Positions 27,365 to 38,600 of a stretch of DNA of 64,000 nucleotides are shown here, in pieces. The DNA is taken from positions 22,054,841 to 22,118,840 of the forward strand of contig NC_092575.1 of assembly GCF_037975245.1 (NCBI RefSeq), written 5' to 3'. How positions within the stretch are numbered: the stretch's first letter is position 1; every line of letters starts with the position of its first letter. A program made the translations under genes and the position numbers. The notes under the pieces are model-generated. The model was not told the origin of the DNA. It saw nothing but the letters and a program-made list of their open reading frames with translations, and searched no databases. This stretch comes from Apostichopus japonicus (Eukaryota; Echinodermata; Holothuroidea; Aspidochirotida; Stichopodidae).

Positions 27365-27895
27365 GTCAATTTCATTTGACATTAATGGGGTGGGCGTTAC
27401 ACTTTGAAAACCTTGTCAAGATAACTATGTTGACTTTCTTGACCTGTTTTTTCTTTTAATTACACTGGTCCACAGTATCATAGCATTGTGCAGAAGTCTT
27501 AAAACTCTGTCTATCCACCTGTTTTTGTTACATTTTATTTGCAACTCGAGGACTTTATTGTCTTTAATTTGCAGTCGGTGACAAGTGTTAGAGGACTACT
27601 GCAAGAAAATATCGAAGGATGAGCGACCACAGCCATTCATTCTGTGCTTAGGAGAGAGCAAAGATTCCCCCCATCATTTTTTTGTGATAATTGAGAGACA
27701 TCCAATAATGCAGTCCTCACTCCTAAAGGCAGTAGACTATTTGATTTAAAGTCATTATGTGTTGGACATTAACTTCCAAACTCAATGTAAGGGGGTTTGG
27801 GAGTTTTTCCATGCTGAGGTATATGAACTTGGTTTTATCAAAAGTCGTTCACTGAGTGCCTTTGGAGCTTTCGTTGCAAACAGAAGTGTTTAAGG
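25991..27895 (+). pseudogene. Decayed multi-exon gene inside the TIR element
   Basis: Three exon-like blocks have splice sites. 25991-26149 is preceded by TTTCCTACAG. 26803-26919 encodes DEKKNLAFFLLPLLFRGRAK and ends before GTAAGC. From 27575, one frame reads RPQPFILCLGES, VIIERHPIMQSSLLKAVDYL, VLDINFQTQCKGVWEFFHAE. This last pattern resembles a large family of uncharacterised proteins, expanded in fishes and invertebrates and often annotated as SAMD3-like. I recall that from general knowledge and could not search. The copy is broken: frames shift inside the first and last blocks, and a TAA follows VDYLI. It may be cargo of the surrounding element or its original gene. Confidence 0.5.
27290..27364. 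repeat. (TA)n microsatellite
   Basis: About 75 bp of AT dinucleotides with one interruption, inside the TIR-bounded element. Confidence 0.95.
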
Positions 27896-29349
27896 GTCAA
27901 AGTGTCTTGGAACAAACTTTCAAATGGTTTTTCGGTATTAACCTGACATGTTTACATTTTAAGGTTGCTTTTGTTTCATATATATTTACCTATTAAAGGG
28001 AAATAGTAACTTTTTGCCTTGGCAAACTGTACCTACAAAAAATCTGTATTTTTTTTAGGGGGGGGGGGGTTGGGGTGGGGGTAGATTTGTTATTGTATAC
28101 AGTTGTGAAAGGTTGAGGCAGGGTTGGTATATCAAACAAACATTTAATTTTGTGTGTTTATCAGATCAGGTGCCAGCAGTGTCCCTATGATCACTTATAA
28201 TTGTGATCTTGAAGCTGCTTTTATTTCTAGTATGTAGAATCAATGTGGGATGGGTAACCATTTGGCTTTTGTTTGAAAAGATGTTTAAATTTTACAGTTT
28301 ATCAATCATCTAAGCACAATCAAAATGTTAGCAAAATATGCCTTGGCTCCTTGTTAAACCAATTGCAGATACAATGGTGTATCAATATTTTTCGGTTTGT
28401 GTGTCCTTGCTTAAAACATAAAATGTTTAGCTTCAATTGACTTTATGTTGGAAATTATCAGTGATATTATATTCACTTATTAAGACCAGAGTTGCTTGAA
28501 AGAGACCAACATTAAGCTGTACATGATTGTGTGTTGCACCTGTACCTTGTGTAGTTGATGTCAACATACAGGAGGTCTTCTGTGGTCAACACATTTCAAG
28601 AACTGAAAATAGTAAACAATGGCAAAATATGGATAGCTAATAATTTCAGCTTTAATAATGTTGATATGTGTTTATCCCATTGTGAGTTTATGAAATTATT
28701 GCTTTTGATGGAAGCCACAAATCATTTAACTAGGTACATAGAGGTAAAGCACTGAATGCTGTGAGAATTCATACTGGAGGAACAATCTGAAGTCGGCAAA
28801 GACCAGAAAAAATAAAAGTATGAAAAACATTTATTACTTGTTTGTTCTTTATCATTCTCTGTTTAAGCTTTATAACCTATTAAATAAACCCAGTTGTATG
28901 AAAAATGTTACAATCCAATGTTCGTATTGTATTAGTTAACCAACCACTATTATTTTTAACTAGCTGTTGGGCAAGAATCATTGGGTAAAGAAAAATCCAT
29001 TGGTAAAAGGTTTTACACAACCATTGGGCAAATCGGTGACCAACATTGTTGGGTAAAGGCGTTGGGCAAAGGTGTTGGGCAAAGGCGTTGGGTATTTATT
29101 TAACCGTTTGCTGGGCAAAATCATTAACCAACTTAGTTGGGCACTTTTTTGCCCAATATCAACCAGGAGGCATACGGACCCAACGGATGTGTAAATAATT
29201 GCCCAGGTTGGGCAATAATTTGCCCAACAATTTTAAGAGTGTATGTTCGATGCGATTGGAGGTATGCGTTTTCATAGGTTCGATTATAGCTACAACTGCA
29301 AATGCGCAAATATGGAATAGTCGAAAGGACTGACGGCCGGACAACAGTG

Positions 29350-29505
29350 GCGGAGATTTCACTATCTAAGTGGAGCGCCAACATAGGTTGGCGCGAAGTG
29401 CACAAGAATTTTTTGGCAAATATTGCCTCCCACATTGCAGTAAATGGCACTGCCCAGGCCTGGAAAAGCTGCATTTAACCATTTCATATTTTGAAAATTG
29501 AAATC
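29350..29505 (+). mobile_element. Fragment of the hairpin-core element family
   Basis: A left-end-like CAGTGGCGGAG precedes the shared core (CTATCTAAGTGGAGCGCCAA...TTGGCGCGAAG, 29364-29470). I could not find a matching right end, so it is likely truncated. Confidence 0.6.
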
Positions 29506-29872
29506 TCATGTTCTGTCACTGATGTGTTACTATAATGAAAAACAATATTTTTCGTTTTTTCATGTTGTATTCTCAACTTGTAAATAAACGGTCACCATGG
29601 ATTATATAGCCTATTGGCCGTATCCAATCAACTTTTTCTGAATCGCATGCGCTCTACCAGTGCAACATATAGGATACAGTAAAATTCATTCCTATGCAGT
29701 TTTCCCGCGTGGGTGCAAAATATTCTGGAGTTCCGTATGTTGTTTTATTAGCTGTCCTTGATACTCTCAGTCAGTTACAGCATAATAGTTCTACACTAAC
29801 CATATCACAGGTTTACACACAGGAACAAAGTCTTAAACCTAATTTACATTTGAGTTCAGGTGAGTTTTCACA

Positions 29873-30237
29873 CAGTGACGGAGCTAGGGGTATTGGTCAG
29901 GGGGGTCGAGAATAGTCTGTAGGGGCGCTTTCGACTCTATCTAAGCGGAGCACCAACACAGGTTGACGCGGAGCGTACAGAAATTTTTTGAGTAAAGATA
30001 CTCCCTAGATCGCCGGAAATGACCCTTTCCATGCCTTGCTAATTTGCAGATAAACGAAGAATAAATAGGTGTCATCGCCAACAAAATGTGACAAATGTCA
30101 ATAGGTAGATGAGAGCGCAATAAAAAAGTAAATAATCGCGAATAAGTAAAAAGTTGTAAAAAGCGGAAAAGGGTGCCAGCAGTCCATTTGAGTCCGCTCC
30201 CCCCCCCCCCCCTGACTGTATGGACGCTCCGCCACTG
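29873..30237 (+). mobile_element. Short hAT-like MITE with 8-bp TSD
   Basis: The left end CAGTGACGGAGCTAGG and right end GACGCTCCGCCACTG are inverted. TTTTCACA lies immediately left (29865-29872) and, one extra T away, on the right (30239-30246). This is the shortest intact member (365 bp) of the C-tract-ended family and contains one hairpin core (29935-30030) and a C13 tract. Confidence 0.75.
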
Positions 30238-30239
30238 TT

Positions 30240-31166
30240 TTTCACATGATTCAAGTGAAGTTTCCAAACATATTCTTTCTTGTTTGCGACCTTCCTGCAA
30301 ATTCCCGAGCTAGTTGAATAATGTCCACTGCATCCAGCTTTTTCTTGTGCACGTTCAAAACTTTAGGGAGAAAAGTGTTCAGAATCTTAACACAAGTGTT
30401 CAAAATTATTTGAACACCAGATTGCGTGTGTTACATTTTGGTGTCAAAAGACTAAATTCGCAGTGTACAGAAACCGAATGAGTCATTAATTTTCTACACG
30501 CTGCGTGTTTATAGAGTAGGCCTACCGAAGTGTCAAGTCACGGTCAGTTATGCATGACTATCGTGCCGTGCGATCTAAACAAACTTAAAACAAATTCAAC
30601 TTAAACCAATTAACAAACATAAACCGTAACGCTATAGGCTTTTGAATCGATCATGTTTTGATCATTCTTTTCTTTATTTTTGTTTGGAATTTCACTCTTT
30701 ATGACCCACGAACAAGTCTGATCATGATTATAGGCCAACATACTTGCATTTGTAGAGAGTTTCCTTTCGTAAGTATGACTCACTGAAGATTAAAAACAGT
30801 AGTGCCCAAATCGTAATTATTTACGTTGACTTTATACGTAAACTGTCAACAAGTTACAGTTCCGCGAAATTGTGTGTGGCCATAGCAAGTTAGCAACGGG
30901 CAGTTATTTCAATCTACAGTCATCACATACTCCAAACTTTGCCAAAATAGTCCTAACTCCTTGGGTAGTCCCTTACAACACAACCAATGTAATTATCAAT
31001 TCTTGCCTAAAAACAATAAGAGTACATTTTACCAAACGGTGCTGTGTAGACGTAAGGCACGTGCGGCGAAATCGACCTCGCATTGATAGTGCCAAAGCGC
31101 GCTAGCCTAGCGACAGATTTCGACACTCATATTGCCTACGTACATGTAGTTAGAAACACCTCGTTG
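30240..31166. other. No supported gene; left flank of the tandem array
   Basis: No exon or recognised repeat. GTGTTCA is repeated several times at 30370-30440. The last bases before the array read CTCGTTGAA. Confidence 0.5.
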
Positions 31167-31637
31167 AAGGTGGCATACTCCTATTAGAGTCTATATCAAT
31201 CCGCTCGATTGTTCTCCCTCAGGAAAAGTGCCAAAAAGCAGCAGGAGAACATCTTTTGTGACCTGTTATCAATCATAATCTAGTTTTTTTGTGGCTTTCA
31301 TGTTGAAGAGCATGAATGGAAGTACATGTGGTGAAAAAATTGGGTCAATTGAGGCAATTTTAGACCCCTTTAGGCTTCCCAGGAGCAGCGTAGGAAATTT
31401 GTTTACCACTGAGTGAAGAGGTTTGTTTACAAGTGACGAAAACTTCCGGCTCGGATAGCAAAAAATTTTCATGGTCATGGTACGGAAAATTGATGATGCC
31501 ATGAAAGGCCAACTTGTCAGCTATCCGGTGATGGGTAGCGTTAAGCTAGTGAAAACTTCTATCTAGACTTAGAGACCACATTACTTTTGTGATTTAGTGT
31601 GTAAGTCAATGGGGCTTTTAATGGGCGTATGCTACCT
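31167..31637. mobile_element. MITE at the start of each array unit (first of seven copies)
   Basis: Ends are inverted: AAGGTGGCATACTCCTATTA on the left, and AAGGTAGCATACGCCCATTA when the right end is read inward (16 of 20 match). Further copies start every 2269 bp, the last being 44781-45251. The inner copies are flanked on both sides by TTAA. The outermost left and right ends of the array are flanked by TGAA. No coding potential is seen, and the superfamily is not determined. Confidence 0.8.
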
Positions 31638-32430
31638 TAAGCAAAAATGCCAAATTTTTCATTTTAAGTGCTAGAAGTCCCAATTTTGGATCAAAGTAGT
31701 TGCTATGGTGTGTAAAAATGGTTTTCAAGCAAACGTCAGAAAATTTCACGCTTGGGTGATTTTTACGCATAAATTAGTATTACAGCCTTAAAGTACCACA
31801 AAGAGCATGTGCGTGTCCATACATTAGACTAGAACAGCCTTCTGAGCATTTCTAACCAGTTTTCCTCCCCAATAAACTATTGGGTCATTAAGCCTTGACC
31901 TACCAAAGCTTCCGTAGTATGATTCCTGCCTTGAATCTGCTAAGTAGGTGCCAAATGCACGAAATTCAAAATCCTTCAGAATCAGACCAAAAAGCCTGCA
32001 GTGTGTGTGACATGAACGACTAAGTTCAGTGAAATTTGACATCTGTGGGCACCTAAATTACATGGTAATCATACTTTAGGTTATTTTTGCTAAAGCTGGA
32101 AGTACCTGGTGTTTAACTAAGGACAAAAACTCAGTTTCAATGCATGAAATACCCCTAATGTTGTTAGCTTAGGCCTAGGCCTCAGGTTCATAATGGCGCT
32201 ACGTTAGTATCCTAGACCAAGTCTACACCAGCTGTAGCACAATGTTGTATGAGGTCTGTATCCTAAGTGGAGTGGCTGCTGAGGGCTAATACCTTGCACA
32301 GAGAATGTTTTGAGTCTTATTTAGCAAATAATCCACAAAGGTATGCATATTCTGCTTCTGCCAATGTGCATCAAGGGGGTTTTGAGCCTATTCACTCCTC
32401 ATTAGTTTTCTGTTGTTTTGTCAATTTCAG

Positions 32431-32629
32431 AGAAAGTTGATGTGCTAAGTCCTCAGCATGCACAGCGATATACTTTGAATGGGTGTGGTATCAATGGACT
32501 CAACTGGTTAGATGAGGTAACAACAAATCCCAAACAACTCTGACAGCAGAAAGAGATATCCTGATGCTTCCATGGGAGATCTACTGTAGTAACTATAGGA
32601 ACCAGTGCTTGCCACCAATGGAGAATAAG
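32431..32629 (+). other. Exon-like stretches in the array spacer (repeated in each unit)
   Basis: 32431-32516 follows TGTCAATTTCAG and precedes GTAACA. It is open throughout (KVDVLSPQHAQRY, NGCGINGLNWLDE). 32540-32629 is open in a different frame (LTAERDILMLPWEIYC, ending ENK) and precedes GTAATT. The two cannot be read together without a frame change, and no acceptor separates them. I do not recognise the protein. This could be a captured gene fragment or coincidence. Confidence 0.35.
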
Positions 32630-35600
32630 GTAATTTGACGTTGTTGTTCTCTGCCGAGCAACAAATTTGAATGTTTTATCATGAAATATGCCCCCCTATC
32701 CACCTCTCTTCTCTTATAACTGTCTTTAATACATTGTAACAACCTATGCACAAACCTTTAAATGGACTGGATATGCTATTGAGGTGAACAGTGTATCTAG
32801 ATAGCATTCCAGTAAGCTTTCCTTTTGACTGCTGTAATACTGTTACAGTGAGGCTGTTGTTTACAAATCCCGATGATCCAGTTTTGGCAAAGAACACCTT
32901 CAATTCTCGTCTTTTATTCTTAGTAACTTAACAGTTGCACTGGAGTGACATGCAATATCAGTTTAACATGTTCCAAACAGTTCAGGAATACATTGGGGTG
33001 TGTCCTGTGGGTCAGTTTGTGAGGAATCTGCTGAGCTAAACAAAAGTAGTTTTCATCACTTTTCAGAGCCAGAGACGAAAAAGCCCTCACCGCTAACCCT
33101 TCTATGGATGATGTTTCTGCAGGTAGGGCAAGCCAGACCAAGTGGATTGTGATCAGGGATACCAATAATACCTGCAAGAATCATAGATGCACCCAAATTG
33201 GTCAAGCTTATCAAAATTGGTGACTGGAAGTGTTGTTGCAGACATAGACCTGGTTACTGCTTACACAGTATTGCTCATATGTGTATTTACACACTGCACC
33301 GTGCATACTGAAATCTCTGAAAATACATCTTTATGGACCTAAAATGATAATTGCATATAATTCTGTTGTGGTTTATATTGTGACGACTATGAAAAGTATC
33401 ATTTTGGAAAAAAAAAAAAAATTCAACTCTCACTTAAGGTGGCATACTCCTATTAGAGTCTATATCAATCCGCTCGATTGTTCTCCCTCAGGAAAAGTGC
33501 CAAAAAGCAGCAGGAGAACATCTTTTGTGACCTGTTATCAATCATAATCTAGTTTTTTTGTGGCTTTCATGTTGAAGAGCATGAATGGAAGTACATGTGG
33601 TGAAAAAATTGGGTCAATTGAGGCAATTTTAGACCCCTTTAGGCTTCCCAGGAGCAGCGTAGGAAATTTGTTTACCACTGAGTGAAGAGGTTTGTTTACA
33701 AGTGACGAAAACTTCCGGCTCGGATAGCAAAAAATTTTCATGGTCATGGTACGGAAAATTGATGATGCCATGAAAGGCCAACTTGTCAGCTATCCGGTGA
33801 TGGGTAGCGTTAAGCTAGTGAAAACTTCTATCTAGACTTAGAGACCACATTACTTTTGTGATTTAGTGTGTAAGTCAATGGGGCTTTTAATGGGCGTATG
33901 CTACCTTAAGCAAAAATGCCAAATTTTTCATTTTAAGTGCTAGAAGTCCCAATTTTGGATCAAAGTAGTTGCTATGGTGTGTAAAAATGGTTTTCAAGCA
34001 AACGTCAGAAAATTTCACGCTTGGGTGATTTTTACGCATAAATTAGTATTACAGCCTTAAAGTACCACAAAGAGCATGTGCGTGTCCATACATTAGACTA
34101 GAACAGCCTTCTGAGCATTTCTAACCAGTTTTCCTCCCCAATAAACTATTGGGTCATTAAGCCTTGACCTACCAAAGCTTCCGTAGTATGATTCCTGCCT
34201 TGAATCTGCTAAGTAGGTGCCAAATGCACGAAATTCAAAATCCTTCAGAATCAGACCAAAAAGCCTGCAGTGTGTGTGACATGAACGACTAAGTTCAGTG
34301 AAATTTGACATCTGTGGGCACCTAAATTACATGGTAATCATACTTTAGGTTATTTTTGCTAAAGCTGGAAGTACCTGGTGTTTAACTAAGGACAAAAACT
34401 CAGTTTCAATGCATGAAATACCCCTAATGTTGTTAGCTTAGGCCTAGGCCTCAGGTTCATAATGGCGCTACGTTAGTATCCTAGACCAAGTCTACACCAG
34501 CTGTAGCACAATGTTGTATGAGGTCTGTATCCTAAGTGGAGTGGCTGCTGAGGGCTAATACCTTGCACAGAGAATGTTTTGAGTCTTATTTAGCAAATAA
34601 TCCACAAAGGTATGCATATTCTGCTTCTGCCAATGTGCATCAAGGGGGTTTTGAGCCTATTCACTCCTCATTAGTTTTCTGTTGTTTTGTCAATTTCAGA
34701 GAAAGTTGATGTGCTAAGTCCTCAGCATGCACAGCGATATACTTTGAATGGGTGTGGTATCAATGGACTCAACTGGTTAGATGAGGTAACAACAAATCCC
34801 AAACAACTCTGACAGCAGAAAGAGATATCCTGATGCTTCCATGGGAGATCTACTGTAGTAACTATAGGAACCAGTGCTTGCCACCAATGGAGAATAAGGT
34901 AATTTGACGTTGTTGTTCTCTGCCGAGCAACAAATTTGAATGTTTTATCATGAAATATGCCCCCCTATCCACCTCTCTTCTCTTATAACTGTCTTTAATA
35001 CATTGTAACAACCTATGCACAAACCTTTAAATGGACTGGATATGCTATTGAGGTGAACAGTGTATCTAGATAGCATTCCAGTAAGCTTTCCTTTTGACTG
35101 CTGTAATACTGTTACAGTGAGGCTGTTGTTTACAAATCCCGATGATCCAGTTTTGGCAAAGAACACCTTCAATTCTCGTCTTTTATTCTTAGTAACTTAA
35201 CAGTTGCACTGGAGTGACATGCAATATCAGTTTAACATGTTCCAAACAGTTCAGGAATACATTGGGGTGTGTCCTGTGGGTCAGTTTGTGAGGAATCTGC
35301 TGAGCTAAACAAAAGTAGTTTTCATCACTTTTCAGAGCCAGAGACGAAAAAGCCCTCACCGCTAACCCTTCTATGGATGATGTTTCTGCAGGTAGGGCAA
35401 GCCAGACCAAGTGGATTGTGATCAGGGATACCAATAATACCTGCAAGAATCATAGATGCACCCAAATTGGTCAAGCTTATCAAAATTGGTGACTGGAAGT
35501 GTTGTTGCAGACATAGACCTGGTTACTGCTTACACAGTATTGCTCATATGTGTATTTACACACTGCACCGTGCATACTGAAATCTCTGAAAATACATCTT

Positions 35601-38600
35601 TATGGACCTAAAATGATAATTGCATATAATTCTGTTGTGGTTTATATTGTGACGACTATGAAAAGTATCATTTTGGAAAAAAAAAAAAAATTCAACTCTC
35701 ACTTAAGGTGGCATACTCCTATTAGAGTCTATATCAATCCGCTCGATTGTTCTCCCTCAGGAAAAGTGCCAAAAAGCAGCAGGAGAACATCTTTTGTGAC
35801 CTGTTATCAATCATAATCTAGTTTTTTTGTGGCTTTCATGTTGAAGAGCATGAATGGAAGTACATGTGGTGAAAAAATTGGGTCAATTGAGGCAATTTTA
35901 GACCCCTTTAGGCTTCCCAGGAGCAGCGTAGGAAATTTGTTTACCACTGAGTGAAGAGGTTTGTTTACAAGTGACGAAAACTTCCGGCTCGGATAGCAAA
36001 AAATTTTCATGGTCATGGTACGGAAAATTGATGATGCCATGAAAGGCCAACTTGTCAGCTATCCGGTGATGGGTAGCGTTAAGCTAGTGAAAACTTCTAT
36101 CTAGACTTAGAGACCACATTACTTTTGTGATTTAGTGTGTAAGTCAATGGGGCTTTTAATGGGCGTATGCTACCTTAAGCAAAAATGCCAAATTTTTCAT
36201 TTTAAGTGCTAGAAGTCCCAATTTTGGATCAAAGTAGTTGCTATGGTGTGTAAAAATGGTTTTCAAGCAAACGTCAGAAAATTTCACGCTTGGGTGATTT
36301 TTACGCATAAATTAGTATTACAGCCTTAAAGTACCACAAAGAGCATGTGCGTGTCCATACATTAGACTAGAACAGCCTTCTGAGCATTTCTAACCAGTTT
36401 TCCTCCCCAATAAACTATTGGGTCATTAAGCCTTGACCTACCAAAGCTTCCGTAGTATGATTCCTGCCTTGAATCTGCTAAGTAGGTGCCAAATGCACGA
36501 AATTCAAAATCCTTCAGAATCAGACCAAAAAGCCTGCAGTGTGTGTGACATGAACGACTAAGTTCAGTGAAATTTGACATCTGTGGGCACCTAAATTACA
36601 TGGTAATCATACTTTAGGTTATTTTTGCTAAAGCTGGAAGTACCTGGTGTTTAACTAAGGACAAAAACTCAGTTTCAATGCATGAAATACCCCTAATGTT
36701 GTTAGCTTAGGCCTAGGCCTCAGGTTCATAATGGCGCTACGTTAGTATCCTAGACCAAGTCTACACCAGCTGTAGCACAATGTTGTATGAGGTCTGTATC
36801 CTAAGTGGAGTGGCTGCTGAGGGCTAATACCTTGCACAGAGAATGTTTTGAGTCTTATTTAGCAAATAATCCACAAAGGTATGCATATTCTGCTTCTGCC
36901 AATGTGCATCAAGGGGGTTTTGAGCCTATTCACTCCTCATTAGTTTTCTGTTGTTTTGTCAATTTCAGAGAAAGTTGATGTGCTAAGTCCTCAGCATGCA
37001 CAGCGATATACTTTGAATGGGTGTGGTATCAATGGACTCAACTGGTTAGATGAGGTAACAACAAATCCCAAACAACTCTGACAGCAGAAAGAGATATCCT
37101 GATGCTTCCATGGGAGATCTACTGTAGTAACTATAGGAACCAGTGCTTGCCACCAATGGAGAATAAGGTAATTTGACGTTGTTGTTCTCTGCCGAGCAAC
37201 AAATTTGAATGTTTTATCATGAAATATGCCCCCCTATCCACCTCTCTTCTCTTATAACTGTCTTTAATACATTGTAACAACCTATGCACAAACCTTTAAA
37301 TGGACTGGATATGCTATTGAGGTGAACAGTGTATCTAGATAGCATTCCAGTAAGCTTTCCTTTTGACTGCTGTAATACTGTTACAGTGAGGCTGTTGTTT
37401 ACAAATCCCGATGATCCAGTTTTGGCAAAGAACACCTTCAATTCTCGTCTTTTATTCTTAGTAACTTAACAGTTGCACTGGAGTGACATGCAATATCAGT
37501 TTAACATGTTCCAAACAGTTCAGGAATACATTGGGGTGTGTCCTGTGGGTCAGTTTGTGAGGAATCTGCTGAGCTAAACAAAAGTAGTTTTCATCACTTT
37601 TCAGAGCCAGAGACGAAAAAGCCCTCACCGCTAACCCTTCTATGGATGATGTTTCTGCAGGTAGGGCAAGCCAGACCAAGTGGATTGTGATCAGGGATAC
37701 CAATAATACCTGCAAGAATCATAGATGCACCCAAATTGGTCAAGCTTATCAAAATTGGTGACTGGAAGTGTTGTTGCAGACATAGACCTGGTTACTGCTT
37801 ACACAGTATTGCTCATATGTGTATTTACACACTGCACCGTGCATACTGAAATCTCTGAAAATACATCTTTATGGACCTAAAATGATAATTGCATATAATT
37901 CTGTTGTGGTTTATATTGTGACGACTATGAAAAGTATCATTTTGGAAAAAAAAAAAAAATTCAACTCTCACTTAAGGTGGCATACTCCTATTAGAGTCTA
38001 TATCAATCCGCTCGATTGTTCTCCCTCAGGAAAAGTGCCAAAAAGCAGCAGGAGAACATCTTTTGTGACCTGTTATCAATCATAATCTAGTTTTTTTGTG
38101 GCTTTCATGTTGAAGAGCATGAATGGAAGTACATGTGGTGAAAAAATTGGGTCAATTGAGGCAATTTTAGACCCCTTTAGGCTTCCCAGGAGCAGCGTAG
38201 GAAATTTGTTTACCACTGAGTGAAGAGGTTTGTTTACAAGTGACGAAAACTTCCGGCTCGGATAGCAAAAAATTTTCATGGTCATGGTACGGAAAATTGA
38301 TGATGCCATGAAAGGCCAACTTGTCAGCTATCCGGTGATGGGTAGCGTTAAGCTAGTGAAAACTTCTATCTAGACTTAGAGACCACATTACTTTTGTGAT
38401 TTAGTGTGTAAGTCAATGGGGCTTTTAATGGGCGTATGCTACCTTAAGCAAAAATGCCAAATTTTTCATTTTAAGTGCTAGAAGTCCCAATTTTGGATCA
38501 AAGTAGTTGCTATGGTGTGTAAAAATGGTTTTCAAGCAAACGTCAGAAAATTTCACGCTTGGGTGATTTTTACGCATAAATTAGTATTACAGCCTTAAAG

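Larger units (their letters stand above)
24701..29244 (+). mobile_element. 4.5-kb TIR-bounded element carrying a decayed gene
   Basis: The ends form a 26-bp inverted repeat with 24 matches. The left end begins ATACACTCTAAAAACTGTTG at 24701; the right end, read inward, begins ATACACTCTTAAAATTGTTG from 29244. Subterminal TTGGGCAAA/TTGGGTAAA motifs are frequent inside both ends, especially at 28970-29225. The interior holds exon-like blocks of one protein family (separate entry). No transposase signature was recognised. A ~20-bp direct repeat (GGAGGTATGCGTT...TTCATA) lies at 24684 and 29258, but the right copy starts 14 bp beyond the repeat end, so it is not an ordinary target duplication. Confidence 0.7.

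Noticed and set aside
32920-33177. 85-codon minus-strand frame with a signal-peptide-like start, repeated in each array unit
   Set aside because: The first codon is TTG rather than ATG, there is no splice or domain support, and identity between copies reflects array homogeneity rather than selection.
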